Positions 23,838 to 34,073 of a DNA stretch of 64,000 bases are shown piece by piece (positions within the stretch are counted from its first letter, which is position 1; every line of letters starts with the position of its first letter). The position numbers were made by a program, and so were the translations under genes. The notes below the pieces were generated by a model. The model had not been told where the DNA came from, did no database searches, and was given only the letters and a program-made list of their open reading frames with translations. This DNA comes from Niabella yanshanensis (GTDB lineage Bacteria > Bacteroidota > Bacteroidia > Chitinophagales > Chitinophagaceae): positions 744,001 through 808,000 of the forward strand of contig NZ_CP139960.1 of assembly GCF_034424215.1 (NCBI RefSeq), read 5' to 3'.

Positions 23838-26072
23838 TCACTTCTTCCCCCAGCTCAACACCTGTCCTACCCGGGTAACTGCTGTAGCGCGGTAACCATT
23901 GGCTTCGCGGTGCAAAGGCAAATCCCCCTTCAGCTGATAGGGTAATAATAGATTCAATGGCATACCAGATTCAGAACGCAACACAAGTTTAGTTACCTGT
24001 CCCTGTTTCCAGCTTAGCTCTACTATTTCAAAGCCGCCACGGGCCCTTAATCCTTTTACAATTCCTTCAGGCCATGCAGCAGGCAGTGCGGGTAATACCT
24101 GTATCTCTCCCGCATGGCTTTGCAGCAGCATTTCAGCAATGCCCGCAGGGTATCCCAGGTTACCGTCAATCTGGAAAGGCGGGTGCGCACAAAGCAGGTT
24201 TTCATATATACCGCCTCCATTATCATAATTGACATTACCTGAGCCTGCCAGTTTTATAAAATTATTGAGGATCTTATATGCATGATCTCCATCCTGCAGG
24301 CGGGCCCAGAAATTCATTTTCCAGGCCATCGACCAGCCGGTAGATGCATCGCCACGGGCGATCAAAGTTTTTTTAGCGGCTGCAATCAAATCCGGAGTGT
24401 GCGTAACCGAAAACTGGCGGCCCGGGTGCAATCCAAATAAATGAGACACATGCCGGTGCTGGTCCTTCGGATCATCCCTATCAGTTTCCCATTCCTGCAA
24501 CTGTCCCCATTTGCCTATTTTAGGCGCCAGCAAGCGGCTTCTCAATTCGCTGATATGGCGTGCATATGCGGTATCGATTTTCAAGATGGCTGCCGCTTCC
24601 GTGTAATTGGTAAAAAGGTCATAAACGATCTGCTGATCATGGCTTACACCATCTTCGTGCGGACCATGTTCGGGCGACCAGCCATTGGGCGCCACAACGG
24701 TCCCGTCGGGCCTGCGTTTGAGGTGATCGTCCCAGAACTCCGTGATCTCCTTTAAGATAGGGTAAGCAAATTGTCGCAAATACACTGTATCCTGTAGAAA
24801 AGCATAGTGTTCCCATAAAGCCTGTGCATACCATGCGCTACCGGGTGTATTCCATAAAAAGCTCTCCCCTCCAAAAATATTGTTCTCCGTTTTAACTGTC
24901 CAGCCTCTTACACCCGGATATTCTTTTTGAGTATTTGCCTTTTTAACTTCGCGCATACTATTGATATAGTCCAGGTAAGGATGATGCATATCCGGGAGAT
25001 TGGTAGGCAGCGCCAGCCAGTAATTCATTTGTATATTGATATTGGAATGATAGTCTGAGCGCCAGGGCGGGTTATTGCTGTCGTTCCAGATACCTTGCAG
25101 ATTAGCTGGTAAACCACCTCGGCGAGAAGAGCTGATAAGCAGGTAACGGCCATATTGAAACAGCAGGGCTTCCAGGGCGGGATCGGTGCCTGCTTTATAC
25201 TGTAATACCCTATCCCTCGCAGGCAGGTTGCTGCCCGATTTTGTAACGGGTCCTAATTGTAAAGAAGTACGTTTAAACCAGCTTTGGTAATCTTTTATAT
25301 GTTCTTGTTGCAAACGGCTCAGCGTTTTGGGAGCCGCCTCATCCAGCCTTTTTTGAACAACGGGTAAAGGATTGGCTCCTCTCCATCCCTGGCTGCGCTG
25401 GTTGCTGTAATTAGTAGCGGCTGCCAGCAACAGGGTAAAGCCATCAGCTTTATCGATACGTATCACCGGCACGCCTTCTTTTTCGATAACCTTAACGGTG
25501 CCGCCCACATGCTTCAGCTCCAGCCTCGCCGCATACTGCAAACCATTTTCCAATATACCTGTAACCTGAAGACCTTTGTTAGATGCGACCACGACAGCCT
25601 GATGCATATCGGTAAGACGGATATCACCGGAGTAAGCTCCCTTTTTACTGGCTGTAAAATGCACTGCTACTACCTGCTGCGGGTGGCTTGCGAAGTAAGT
25701 ACGGGTAAAACGGATATCATTTTTTTCATAACTTACCCGGGCAAGCGCTGTATTCAGGTCCAGCTCCCTCCTATAATGGGTAAAAGCTGTTATTGAATCA
25801 TCCAGGTTGATCCATACATCTCCAAAAGCCTGGTAAGCTCCCGTTTCCTGCTCATCACCGGTCCATAAACTGCTTTCATTAAACTGAACACGCTCGCGAC
25901 CTACGCCACCAAATACCATCGCGCCCAGGCTGCCATTGCCGATGGGATAGGCCTGGGTCATCCAGTCGGTGGCTGGCCGGTTGTCCCATATAACCAGGGA
26001 TCCTGCATTTATTTGTGCACTTAACAAACGGGCAGCTACCAGCAGGCAACCTATCATCCAAATTTTCTTCAT
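23838..26072 (-). CDS. glycoside hydrolase family 95 (alpha-L-fucosidase type)
   Basis: The 744-aa product starts with a signal peptide (MKKIWMIGCLLVAARLLSAQ) and has GH95 hallmarks in order: IWDNRPATDWMTQAYPIGNG, FNESSLWTGD, SNINIQMNYW with the catalytic asparagines, WSPEHGPHEDG with acidic residues, and FQIDGNLGYPAGIAEML with the conserved aspartate near the end. GH95 enzymes are inverting 1,2-alpha-L-fucosidases, with some alpha-L-galactosidases. Length is normal for the family. It would act in the periplasm or outside the cell on host or plant glycans. No SusC/D pair lies nearby. Confidence 0.93.
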   Translation of the reverse strand: MKKIWMIGCLLVAARLLSAQINAGSLVIWDNRPATDWMTQAYPIGNGSLGAMVFGGVGRERVQFNESSLWTGDEQETGAYQAFGDVWINLDDSITAFTHYRRELDLNTALARVSYEKNDIRFTRTYFASHPQQVVAVHFTASKKGAYSGDIRLTDMHQAVVVASNKGLQVTGILENGLQYAARLELKHVGGTVKVIEKEGVPVIRIDKADGFTLLLAAATNYSNQRSQGWRGANPLPVVQKRLDEAAPKTLSRLQQEHIKDYQSWFKRTSLQLGPVTKSGSNLPARDRVLQYKAGTDPALEALLFQYGRYLLISSSRRGGLPANLQGIWNDSNNPPWRSDYHSNINIQMNYWLALPTNLPDMHHPYLDYINSMREVKKANTQKEYPGVRGWTVKTENNIFGGESFLWNTPGSAWYAQALWEHYAFLQDTVYLRQFAYPILKEITEFWDDHLKRRPDGTVVAPNGWSPEHGPHEDGVSHDQQIVYDLFTNYTEAAAILKIDTAYARHISELRSRLLAPKIGKWGQLQEWETDRDDPKDQHRHVSHLFGLHPGRQFSVTHTPDLIAAAKKTLIARGDASTGWSMAWKMNFWARLQDGDHAYKILNNFIKLAGSGNVNYDNGGGIYENLLCAHPPFQIDGNLGYPAGIAEMLLQSHAGEIQVLPALPAAWPEGIVKGLRARGGFEIVELSWKQGQVTKLVLRSESGMPLNLLLPYQLKGDLPLHREANGYRATAVTRVGQVLSWGKK

Positions 26073-26331
26073 ATTGCAATTTTATAGCCATAGTGTTGGG
26101 CTATTGGCCAGCTGCAAAATAAGGATTTATAGGTGAATAGGGAAGGATGATGTATGCCAGATGTAAGATGTACGCGGTACGAAGTACGACTATCGTCTGT
26201 CAAATAAAAATGTGATTATTGAATAAATTTTAAAACTCATCGCTAATGCGAGGAGCTTTCATCCGGCATCAAACATCCCGAATCAGCTGTCCCCGTTCCA
26301 TCATCCGGTATCTGATATCTGTCATTCGGCA
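26073..26331. repeat. intergenic word repeats upstream of GH95
   Basis: The gap contains degenerate repeated words of the kind ATCATCCGGCATC, ATCATCCGGTATC, TGTAAGATGTACG and TCGTCTGTCA, similar in style to the words at 23573-23837 and 41700-41850. No gene or clear promoter can be called. Confidence 0.5.
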
Positions 26332-27789
26332 CTATCCCTCATCCCCCAGCCGCTCAATAACAGCTTCGATCTTTTTATTAACGGCATCAATCTCTGCATC
26401 AAAGCCCGGGGAATCTTCAGCTATGGCCCGGTACATGAGCTCATAGCTTTTTATTCTCAACTCACAATATTCTTTTAATAAAACATTTCTTTTTAACAGA
26501 TGCTCCGGCAGGTGCAGCTGATCAAAACTTTTCACCAATGCCAGGTTCTGGTTCCAGTAGTTAAGCCCCTCGTCGCGCAGTGAAAAAAGTTTTTCCTCCC
26601 TGGGTGTATCATCCGGTAATTTAAATACAGATAAGGCAAAGGTTTCGGTGTCTGTAAATTCTTTGATGCCTTTTTCATAAATAACCAGGTCGTTAGGTAA
26701 ATTCTTATACACTCCGAAACTAACACCTAAAACCAGCAGACTTACCAGCGCAATAGGCTTCCACTGCGGGGATGGCTCTTCGGTATTTCTAAATCCGGGT
26801 AAAAATCCAAATCCTATGATGAAGCCACTTATCAACCCGCCAATATGGGCCGCATTATCGATACCACCTTTTAAACCGTAGAGGAGATTGTAGCCTACAA
26901 AAATGCTGATGCTGGTGAGTAACGACCTCCTGGCTTCCTTCTCAATAAGATCGCTGGTAAGCATTGCTAAAAACACACCATACATACCGAATATAGCGCC
27001 TGAGGCACCGGCGCTGATCGTAAGATCGTGCCACCAAAGACTGGTAACACTGGCGGCAATACCTGCCAGCAGATAGGCAGCTAAAAACCGGGCTTTGCCC
27101 AGGTAGGGCTCCAGAAGCCCTCCTATATACACTAACGCATACATATTCAGCAGCAAATGCAGTATACCTATATGCACAAAACAATTGGTCAGTAAACGCC
27201 ACCATTGTCCTTCCAGTGTAACAGGTTTAAAATTGGCACCCCAGCGCACCAGGCTTTCACCGTCGGGTGTTAGTACAGACACACCGGCGGCAATCATTCC
27301 TATAAACACCAGTATATTCAGGTTGATCAGTATAGGCGTGATAAAGAAACCGGGTGCCGGTACAAATATTGACAACAGGTTCTTAAAAGATTGTGATTTT
27401 GTCGGGGCTTCATCCGCAGACATCGTTTCATCCTCGCTTGGCTGCTGTATTCCGGCTGGCTGGTTTGTGTTATTTTGATTATCGGACAACGCGTCCAGTT
27501 GCACCAAAAATGTAGCCACCAGATCTTTATTCTTTCCTGAATCGATGGTTTCGTAAGCCGTAGAGTGACTGCTGATACAGGCCCGTCCGTCAGCCACTTT
27601 TACGTTCAATACTCCATTCCACGAAAAAGCACCATTACCGGTATAAGCCGTAAACCCATTGTCACCCGCATACCCTATAGTGAGGCTCATATGGGCCGCC
27701 GCCTCGCGGGCCTTTGAAATAAACTCCCGGGGCTTTAGTGCTCCCAGTGCCCGCTCCTCCGTATAAGAGGAATTTGATCCTGTTGTCAT
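26332..27789 (-). CDS. rhomboid-family intramembrane serine protease
   Basis: A 485-aa protein with a soluble N-terminal region (1-135) of unknown role, a hydrophobic core of about six or seven membrane helices, and a soluble C-terminal tail. The catalytic dyad is seen as S263 in GASGAIFG and H315 in AAHIGGLISGF; the HxxxxHxxxN of helix 2 is FVHIGILHLLLN (H206, H211, N215). Rhomboids cleave membrane-protein substrates inside the bilayer. The gene is divergent from the UvrA-like gene. The long N-terminal extension is unusual and may bind a partner or substrate. Confidence 0.92.
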   Translation of the reverse strand: MTTGSNSSYTEERALGALKPREFISKAREAAAHMSLTIGYAGDNGFTAYTGNGAFSWNGVLNVKVADGRACISSHSTAYETIDSGKNKDLVATFLVQLDALSDNQNNTNQPAGIQQPSEDETMSADEAPTKSQSFKNLLSIFVPAPGFFITPILINLNILVFIGMIAAGVSVLTPDGESLVRWGANFKPVTLEGQWWRLLTNCFVHIGILHLLLNMYALVYIGGLLEPYLGKARFLAAYLLAGIAASVTSLWWHDLTISAGASGAIFGMYGVFLAMLTSDLIEKEARRSLLTSISIFVGYNLLYGLKGGIDNAAHIGGLISGFIIGFGFLPGFRNTEEPSPQWKPIALVSLLVLGVSFGVYKNLPNDLVIYEKGIKEFTDTETFALSVFKLPDDTPREEKLFSLRDEGLNYWNQNLALVKSFDQLHLPEHLLKRNVLLKEYCELRIKSYELMYRAIAEDSPGFDAEIDAVNKKIEAVIERLGDEG

Positions 27790-27979
27790 CGTGATTAGTT
27801 TGAACTGGTTGCCGAATTTGCAGTTGTGCAGGGTTAGCCTTTCTCATCTCCCAATGCCAATTGCAGTATGTAAATATAACACGATTTGCAATAGGCTGCA
27901 AAAGTCTGGTTCAACAAGGTTGGCCGCTGGTGCGATATTTGCCATTTTACCCGCGATTGATCACAAAACCCTTAACCCG

Positions 27980-30235
27980 ATGAAGTATATAAAAATTAAA
28001 GGAGCGCGTCAAAACAATCTCAGGAACTTATCGTTGCAAATCCCGAAAAACCAGATCAGTGTATTTACAGGGGTTTCGGGCTCGGGCAAGTCCTCTTTAG
28101 TATTTGAAACCATTGGGGCCGAAGCGCAAAGGCAGATCAACGAAACGCAAAGCAGTTTTGTACGCAACCGGCTACAACACCTGGGGGTGGCCGATGTAGA
28201 CCATATTGCGCACCTGAATGTACCTGTGATCATTGATCAAAAAAGACTGGGCGGCAATGCCCGTTCTACCGTAGGCACGGCTACTGATATTTATGCATCT
28301 TTAAGGCTGCTTTTCTCCCGCCTGGGGCAACCCTTTGCAGGCTACTCCAATGTATTTTCATTCAACCATCCCCAGGGTATGTGTACAGCCTGCGAAGGTT
28401 TAGGTTTTGTAAGCGCTATTAATACCGATGCGCTTATTGATCAAACCCAGTCATTGAATGAGGGCGCTATCCGGTTTCCTACTTTTCAACCCGGCGGCTA
28501 TCGCTGGCTGCGGTATACCTTATCGGGTTATTTTGACAACGATAAAAACCTCCAGGATTATACACCGGAAGAATGGGACCTGCTCCTGCACGCAGATACC
28601 CACAAACCACCTCACCCCTCACCCGGTTGGGGCAAAACTATGCAGTACCAGGGACTATTGCCCCGCCTCCAGCGCGATTTCCTGAAAAAAGATTCCAAAG
28701 AATTAAAGCTGCGACAGCAGGAACTGGCATCCATCGTCACCACGCAAACCTGCCCTTCCTGCAGGGGACAAAGATTAAACGAAACTATACTATCCTGCCG
28801 GATCAACAAACTCAATATTGCAGACTGTGCCGCTATGCCAATTGATGAGCTGCTGACTTTTATACAGGGACTTCATGCCCCGGCTTATGACACCGTTCTG
28901 CAGGAGCTCTTAAAGAAACTACAGAATATGGTTACCATCGGCTTACAATATCTCATATTAAACCGCGCCACCAACAGCCTTTCCGGGGGCGAATCGCAAC
29001 GCATTAAAATGGTGCGGCACCTGGGCAATAGCCTTGAAAACCTATTATACATTTTTGATGAGCCCAGTATTGGCCTGCATCCAAAAGACCTGGATAATCT
29101 AACTACTATTATTAAGGGCATTAAAGCCAAAGAAAACACCGTATTAATTGTGGAGCACGATCCCGACCTGGTGAAGATAGCTGATCATGTTGTAGACATG
29201 GGGCCCGGCTCGGGAGCAAAGGGTGGTACCATTGTATACCAGGGTAACTTTAAAGAGCTGGCCAAGTCTAACGGGAAAACAGGTGTTTATTTTGCCGCGC
29301 CACGTAGCATCAACAAAAAACCCAGACAGCCTTCAGGATGGATCCAATTAAAAAATGGCAATCTCCACAATCTTAAAAATATTTCGGTGGCCATTCCACA
29401 GCAGGTGCTCACCGTAGTAACCGGTGTTGCCGGCTCGGGCAAAAGTACCTTAATGAGCAAAGTGCTGCCACAGCAATACCCGCAGGTGAAGATCATCGAC
29501 CAGTCGCCTATGCGCGGCAGTATTCGCTCTAACCTGCTGACCTACCTGGGCATTGCCGACCAGGCGCGGCAATTATTTGCCAGAGCTAATAAGGTCAGCG
29601 CAGCTTTATTCAGCAGCAATAGCGAAGGTGCCTGCCCTAATTGCAGGGGACAGGGGATTGCAAAGATTGACCTGGCTTTTATGGACGATATAGAAGCTCC
29701 CTGTGAAGTATGCGCAGGCAGCGGATTCAAGCCGGAAGTGCTAATGTATACTTACCAGGGAAAAAATATCGTAGAAGTATTGCAGCTAACCATTGCCCAG
29801 GCCCGAATATTTTTTGCAGACATTCCTTTCATTTCCGGGCTGGATATATTGATTGAACTCGGTATGGATTACATGACCCTGGGGGAACGGCTTAGTGATT
29901 TCTCGGGTGGCGAAAGACAACGCCTGAAACTAAGCCGCGAGCTTAATGAAGATAACAGCCTGTTGGTATTAGATGAACCCAGCACAGGACTACATCCCTC
30001 CGATACAAAAAAATTAATGGGATTGTTGAACCAACTGGTAGACAAGGGTAATACGCTGGTGGTGATTGAACATAACCTGGATATTATTGCGCAGGCAGAC
30101 TGGGTTATTGATATAGGACCCGGCGCCGGTAAACAAGGCGGTGAACTGGTATTTGGCGGCCCGGTTAAGGAGTTATTACAACATACCGATTCCGCTACAG
30201 CATCTTATTTAAATAAGCATTTGAAGGGTAACTAG
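27980..30235 (+). CDS. short UvrA-like ABC ATPase
   Basis: The start at 27980 (MKYIKIKGARQNNLRNL) is chosen because the longer frame from 27791 adds 63 unrelated residues and would run into the promoter zone shared with the divergent rhomboid gene. The 751-aa product has two ATPase halves: Walker A GVSGSGKSS (31-39) and GVAGSGKST, signatures LSGGESQR and FSGGERQR, and CxxC zinc pairs (CTACEG, CPSCRG, CPNCRG, CEVCAG). It is about 190 residues shorter than canonical UvrA, as in class II UvrA/DrrC-like paralogues linked to drug or DNA-damage tolerance. It is probably not the housekeeping excinuclease subunit. Confidence 0.88.
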   Translation: MKYIKIKGARQNNLRNLSLQIPKNQISVFTGVSGSGKSSLVFETIGAEAQRQINETQSSFVRNRLQHLGVADVDHIAHLNVPVIIDQKRLGGNARSTVGTATDIYASLRLLFSRLGQPFAGYSNVFSFNHPQGMCTACEGLGFVSAINTDALIDQTQSLNEGAIRFPTFQPGGYRWLRYTLSGYFDNDKNLQDYTPEEWDLLLHADTHKPPHPSPGWGKTMQYQGLLPRLQRDFLKKDSKELKLRQQELASIVTTQTCPSCRGQRLNETILSCRINKLNIADCAAMPIDELLTFIQGLHAPAYDTVLQELLKKLQNMVTIGLQYLILNRATNSLSGGESQRIKMVRHLGNSLENLLYIFDEPSIGLHPKDLDNLTTIIKGIKAKENTVLIVEHDPDLVKIADHVVDMGPGSGAKGGTIVYQGNFKELAKSNGKTGVYFAAPRSINKKPRQPSGWIQLKNGNLHNLKNISVAIPQQVLTVVTGVAGSGKSTLMSKVLPQQYPQVKIIDQSPMRGSIRSNLLTYLGIADQARQLFARANKVSAALFSSNSEGACPNCRGQGIAKIDLAFMDDIEAPCEVCAGSGFKPEVLMYTYQGKNIVEVLQLTIAQARIFFADIPFISGLDILIELGMDYMTLGERLSDFSGGERQRLKLSRELNEDNSLLVLDEPSTGLHPSDTKKLMGLLNQLVDKGNTLVVIEHNLDIIAQADWVIDIGPGAGKQGGELVFGGPVKELLQHTDSATASYLNKHLKGN

Positions 30236-30375
30236 CAGATGATGCAGCAATATACCGGGAAGGCGTTGCTCTGTCTTCTTTCCCGCTGCCGCCATCTTTT
30301 TAAAGTTTTCATGCTCCTTGTTTTTAGCACATTGATTGGCCTAACTTTATAGCATCGATCAACAAAACACAATTC

Positions 30376-32865
30376 ATGAAACTAAGAGGAGTACTGGCAT
30401 TGTTACTACTGGCGCAAATGGCAGCTGCGCAGGACACGATCCGTTTCGACAAAGCGCTGGCGGTGCAGTCGGGCAGCAGGTATGGCCGGGAAGCAATTTA
30501 TACCGATTGGCTCAGCTATCAATTGTTCCATAACCTGCTGCAACCTGCAGCGGGTACACCTTTTAGTAAAACCGGCGACGGCGATTCTATTGTATGGCGC
30601 ACCGTTACTGCCGATGAAAACGGGCGGTTCCGCGTATTCAGCCGTCGCAATTTTCAACGCAGCAATAACCCCTTTCTTAATCCTGGCGCTGTAGACCGTG
30701 GCGCCGATTATTTATATATCACTTACAATGCTCCCCAACAACAGGCCGCCCTGCTACGCATACAGGGAAGTGCCGGTTTGTATGTTAATGGAGCTCCGCA
30801 CATGGGCGATCCTTACAGCGCGGGCTATATGCATATTCCCGTACTGCTCAAAAAAGGAAGGAACGAGATCTATATAAGAGGCGCCAATGTACTGCCCGAG
30901 CTGATACCGGTGCAACAGGCGCTTCATTTGCATACGGATGATGTAACTGCGCCTCATATTGTTCTTAATAAACATAATAGCAAATTGAAAGTAGCGCTGG
31001 TAGTCAGTAATGCAGGCCCGCTGCCCGCTGCGGATCTTTCCATAACGTCTACAGTGCAGGGTAAGGCATTAACCAGCACTGTAGGTGCTATTCCCGGTCT
31101 TGCAACAAGAAAGATATTTTTTGAGGTAGATGCATCGGCCGTTAAGCAGAAAGGAAACTATGATTGTGCCCTGGTGTTGAAGCAGGGCAATAAAACGATA
31201 CACAGCGCCCTAATTATATTGGAAGCAGTACAACCTAATGAGCATTACAGCAGCACGTTTATAAGCGGTATAGATGGCAGCCTGCAATACTACGCTACTA
31301 CACCGCAATCCGGGAATAGCGGTGAGAACCAGGCACTTTTTCTTTCAGTGCACGGCGCGGGTGTAGAAGCTATAGGCCAGGCAAGGGCCTATAAACCTAA
31401 AGACTGGGGCAACCTGGTGGCAGCTACCAACCGGCGGCCTCGTGGCTTTAACTGGGAAGACTGGGGAAGGCTGGATGCCATGGAGGTATTGCAGATCGCC
31501 AAAGACAAATTCAAGCCCGATCCGTCGAAGATCTATCTCACCGGCCATTCTATGGGTGGTCATGGTACCTGGTTTCTGGGTGCTACTTATCCTGATAAAT
31601 GGGCCGCCATTGGTCCGGCAGCCGGCTACGCATCATTAAAAGATTATGGATCGGCTGATGGCCGTATACCTGATAGTGCCAGAACCGAGGTAGAGCGCCT
31701 TTTACTTCGTTCGGGCAACCAGAGCGATGTTCCTAAGCTGGCCAACAACTACCAGCCACTGGGCGTTTACATCTTACACGGCGATAGCGACCGGGTAGTA
31801 CCCGTTACCTACGCACGGCAAATGCGAAAAGTATTGGGTGACTTTCATAAGGACTTCAGCTATTATGAATACCCGGGGGGTGAGCATTGGTTTGGCGACC
31901 AGAGCGTGGACTGGCCTCCTATGTTCGACTATTTTAAATGGCACCAGCGCCAGCCCGACTCTTTAACTAACACGATCGATTTTACCACCAGCAGCCCGGG
32001 CATATCCGCTACTCATCACTGGGCAACTATATACCAGCAACAGTACCCGCTGCAATACAGCAGGATTCAACTGAGCCGCAACCGGGCGTCAGCAAGCATT
32101 TCAGGCGCTACTCAAAACGTTGCCTTACTTCAACTCTCGTTGAATGATTTCCCGGCAGGCACCAGCATCAACATCCGGTTGGATAGCACACCGGTTTTAT
32201 CTTACACTACCCTATCATCGAACGACAACCTGTACCTGGGTAAAACCAATTCCGGATGGGCTTTTACCAAACCACCGGTAGCTTCTGATAAAAATCCACT
32301 TCGGTATGGCACATTTAAAGAAGCATTTAATAAAAGGATGGTATTTGTGGTGGGCACCAGGGGCACGGCAGAAGAAAACCAAACTAACCGCAACAAAGCT
32401 ATTTATGATGCAGAAAGCTGGTACTACAGGGGCAACGGAGCAGTAGACATCATCAGCGATACCGAATACCAACCCTCCCGCTATGCAGGCAGAAATATTA
32501 TTATTTATGGCAATGCCGATAATAACAATGCCTGGAAAATGTTGTTAAGCGAAAGCCCGCTGCAGGTTAAAAGAAACCAGTTAACAGCAGGCGATCAAAA
32601 ATGGACGGGCGATAACCTGGCCACTTATTTTGTATGGCCGCAAAAAGACCCGGCATTGCTGGTTGGGGTCATTGCTGCAACCGGTGTAAAAGGAATGAAA
32701 GCAGCTTATGCCAATCAATATTTTGCGGGTGGCAGTGGCTTCCCTGATTTTATGATCTTCTCCGATCAGATGCTGAAAGATGGCGCAGCCGGTGTTAAAC
32801 TGGCCGGTTTCTTCGATAATCACTGGCGTTTAACCAAAGATGAAATGGCGGCATCAAAGGACTAA
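30376..32865 (+). CDS. secreted prolyl-oligopeptidase/esterase-type hydrolase
   Basis: This 829-aa protein has a signal peptide (MKLRGVLALLLLAQMAAA), an N-terminal beta-rich region, and an alpha/beta-hydrolase domain with GHSMGG (S392), HGDSDRV (D472) and GGEHWFG (H504) as the catalytic triad. The C-terminal 300 residues are a further region with YGNADNNNAWKMLL and a glycine-rich end. It is related to the S9/PHB-depolymerase-like hydrolases; substrate may be a peptide or an ester in a polysaccharide. It stands alone with 140 bp upstream. Confidence 0.82.
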   Translation: MKLRGVLALLLLAQMAAAQDTIRFDKALAVQSGSRYGREAIYTDWLSYQLFHNLLQPAAGTPFSKTGDGDSIVWRTVTADENGRFRVFSRRNFQRSNNPFLNPGAVDRGADYLYITYNAPQQQAALLRIQGSAGLYVNGAPHMGDPYSAGYMHIPVLLKKGRNEIYIRGANVLPELIPVQQALHLHTDDVTAPHIVLNKHNSKLKVALVVSNAGPLPAADLSITSTVQGKALTSTVGAIPGLATRKIFFEVDASAVKQKGNYDCALVLKQGNKTIHSALIILEAVQPNEHYSSTFISGIDGSLQYYATTPQSGNSGENQALFLSVHGAGVEAIGQARAYKPKDWGNLVAATNRRPRGFNWEDWGRLDAMEVLQIAKDKFKPDPSKIYLTGHSMGGHGTWFLGATYPDKWAAIGPAAGYASLKDYGSADGRIPDSARTEVERLLLRSGNQSDVPKLANNYQPLGVYILHGDSDRVVPVTYARQMRKVLGDFHKDFSYYEYPGGEHWFGDQSVDWPPMFDYFKWHQRQPDSLTNTIDFTTSSPGISATHHWATIYQQQYPLQYSRIQLSRNRASASISGATQNVALLQLSLNDFPAGTSINIRLDSTPVLSYTTLSSNDNLYLGKTNSGWAFTKPPVASDKNPLRYGTFKEAFNKRMVFVVGTRGTAEENQTNRNKAIYDAESWYYRGNGAVDIISDTEYQPSRYAGRNIIIYGNADNNNAWKMLLSESPLQVKRNQLTAGDQKWTGDNLATYFVWPQKDPALLVGVIAATGVKGMKAAYANQYFAGGSGFPDFMIFSDQMLKDGAAGVKLAGFFDNHWRLTKDEMAASKD

Positions 32866-33028
32866 ACTGCAAATCGGCATGGGTTCGCAACCTGGCTGTG
32901 TTTGTAAAGCGAATATTCAGTCATTAACAGGGTATTGGGCATAAGAAAACAATTTTGCCTAATACACGGCATACCCGCGACATGACTACATGAAAAAGAA
33001 ATACCAGGAATGCAGATCAATAAAACCC

Positions 33029-33982
33029 CTATAAATTGGAGCTCCACTTTTTAGGCTTTGCTCCAAAATGCTTCTCAAATAACCTTCCAAAATAACTTAG
33101 GTTACTAAAACCTAACTGATAACCGGTTTCAGAAACAGACAAATGCTCATCTTTTAAAAGTCTTGCCGCCTCCTGCATACGGAGAAACTGGTGGTATTCG
33201 TAAATCCCCTTTCCAAAAACCTGGGTAAAAAGCTTTCGGAGTTTGAGCCTGTTTACCCCACTGATTTTTACCAGTTCATTTTGTGTAAATGGTTTGTCCA
33301 GCGAAGAGGCAATCTTATTCCTTACTCGGTACACAGCTTCTATTTCATCGTTGCGGAGATTTTGGTGAGAAACCTCCTGCCTGTTCAGTAAATTTTTGAA
33401 CAGAAAATAAAGCAACTCTAAGGCTCTTAATTTATAATAAGCTTCAGGAAGGATGGTTGCTGATGAAGTATTAACAACTTCGCTAAAAACAGTGGCCATT
33501 TCCGGCGACATAAACTCTTCAATCAAAAGCGTTTTTTCGTCATTAAAAAGATATTCAAATTGATGTTGACTCTTACCCAGGAAATTCTTCAGGTAATCCA
33601 GATCTATTAAAATGGTGATCTGCCGGATGGTTATTCCCTTTGGAAATAGGATCTCGCTTTTCAAATGCAAAGGAGTAATCCGCACATGAGGCTGTTCCTG
33701 TAACAATTTAGTTCCCCGCGATGACTTGTTAAAAGAATGGCCGGATATGTTTTGAAAGGAAATCAGCAGGCCTCTTCTAATTATGTCAATTGATTTCCTG
33801 CTGTACGAAAAAGTTTTCCCCGCAGTTACCGATCGAACCATTACCAACATTTCGGGGAGCAAATTTATGATCCGCACTTCATTTAGCTGCAGCTCATTCA
33901 TCCCATCACCGTGTGCTGAAACAGGGATGCCCATCTTTGCAGCCCAATAAAGCATCTCTTGCCTGTTTTCATGATCAAACAT
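33029..33982 (-). CDS. AraC-family transcriptional regulator
   Basis: A 317-aa regulator with a C-terminal AraC/XylS domain: two helix-turn-helices in about residues 215-315 (FTQNELVKISGVNRLKLRKLF, then SVSETGYQLGFSNLSYFGRLF, ending KHFGAKPKKW). The N-terminal 200 residues are an unrecognised sensing part. It is divergent from the FAD monooxygenase gene across 91 bp, so it is the likely regulator of that gene. No binding site is obvious. Confidence 0.92.
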   Translation of the reverse strand: MFDHENRQEMLYWAAKMGIPVSAHGDGMNELQLNEVRIINLLPEMLVMVRSVTAGKTFSYSRKSIDIIRRGLLISFQNISGHSFNKSSRGTKLLQEQPHVRITPLHLKSEILFPKGITIRQITILIDLDYLKNFLGKSQHQFEYLFNDEKTLLIEEFMSPEMATVFSEVVNTSSATILPEAYYKLRALELLYFLFKNLLNRQEVSHQNLRNDEIEAVYRVRNKIASSLDKPFTQNELVKISGVNRLKLRKLFTQVFGKGIYEYHQFLRMQEAARLLKDEHLSVSETGYQLGFSNLSYFGRLFEKHFGAKPKKWSSNL

Positions 33983-34073
33983 ATCTTCCGGACTATTTTT
34001 ATGTCTTTTTAAGCTATTTTATTCCTGAATGTAAAATTAGCTTTGCCATGTCAAACCATAAAAATTTACATAA

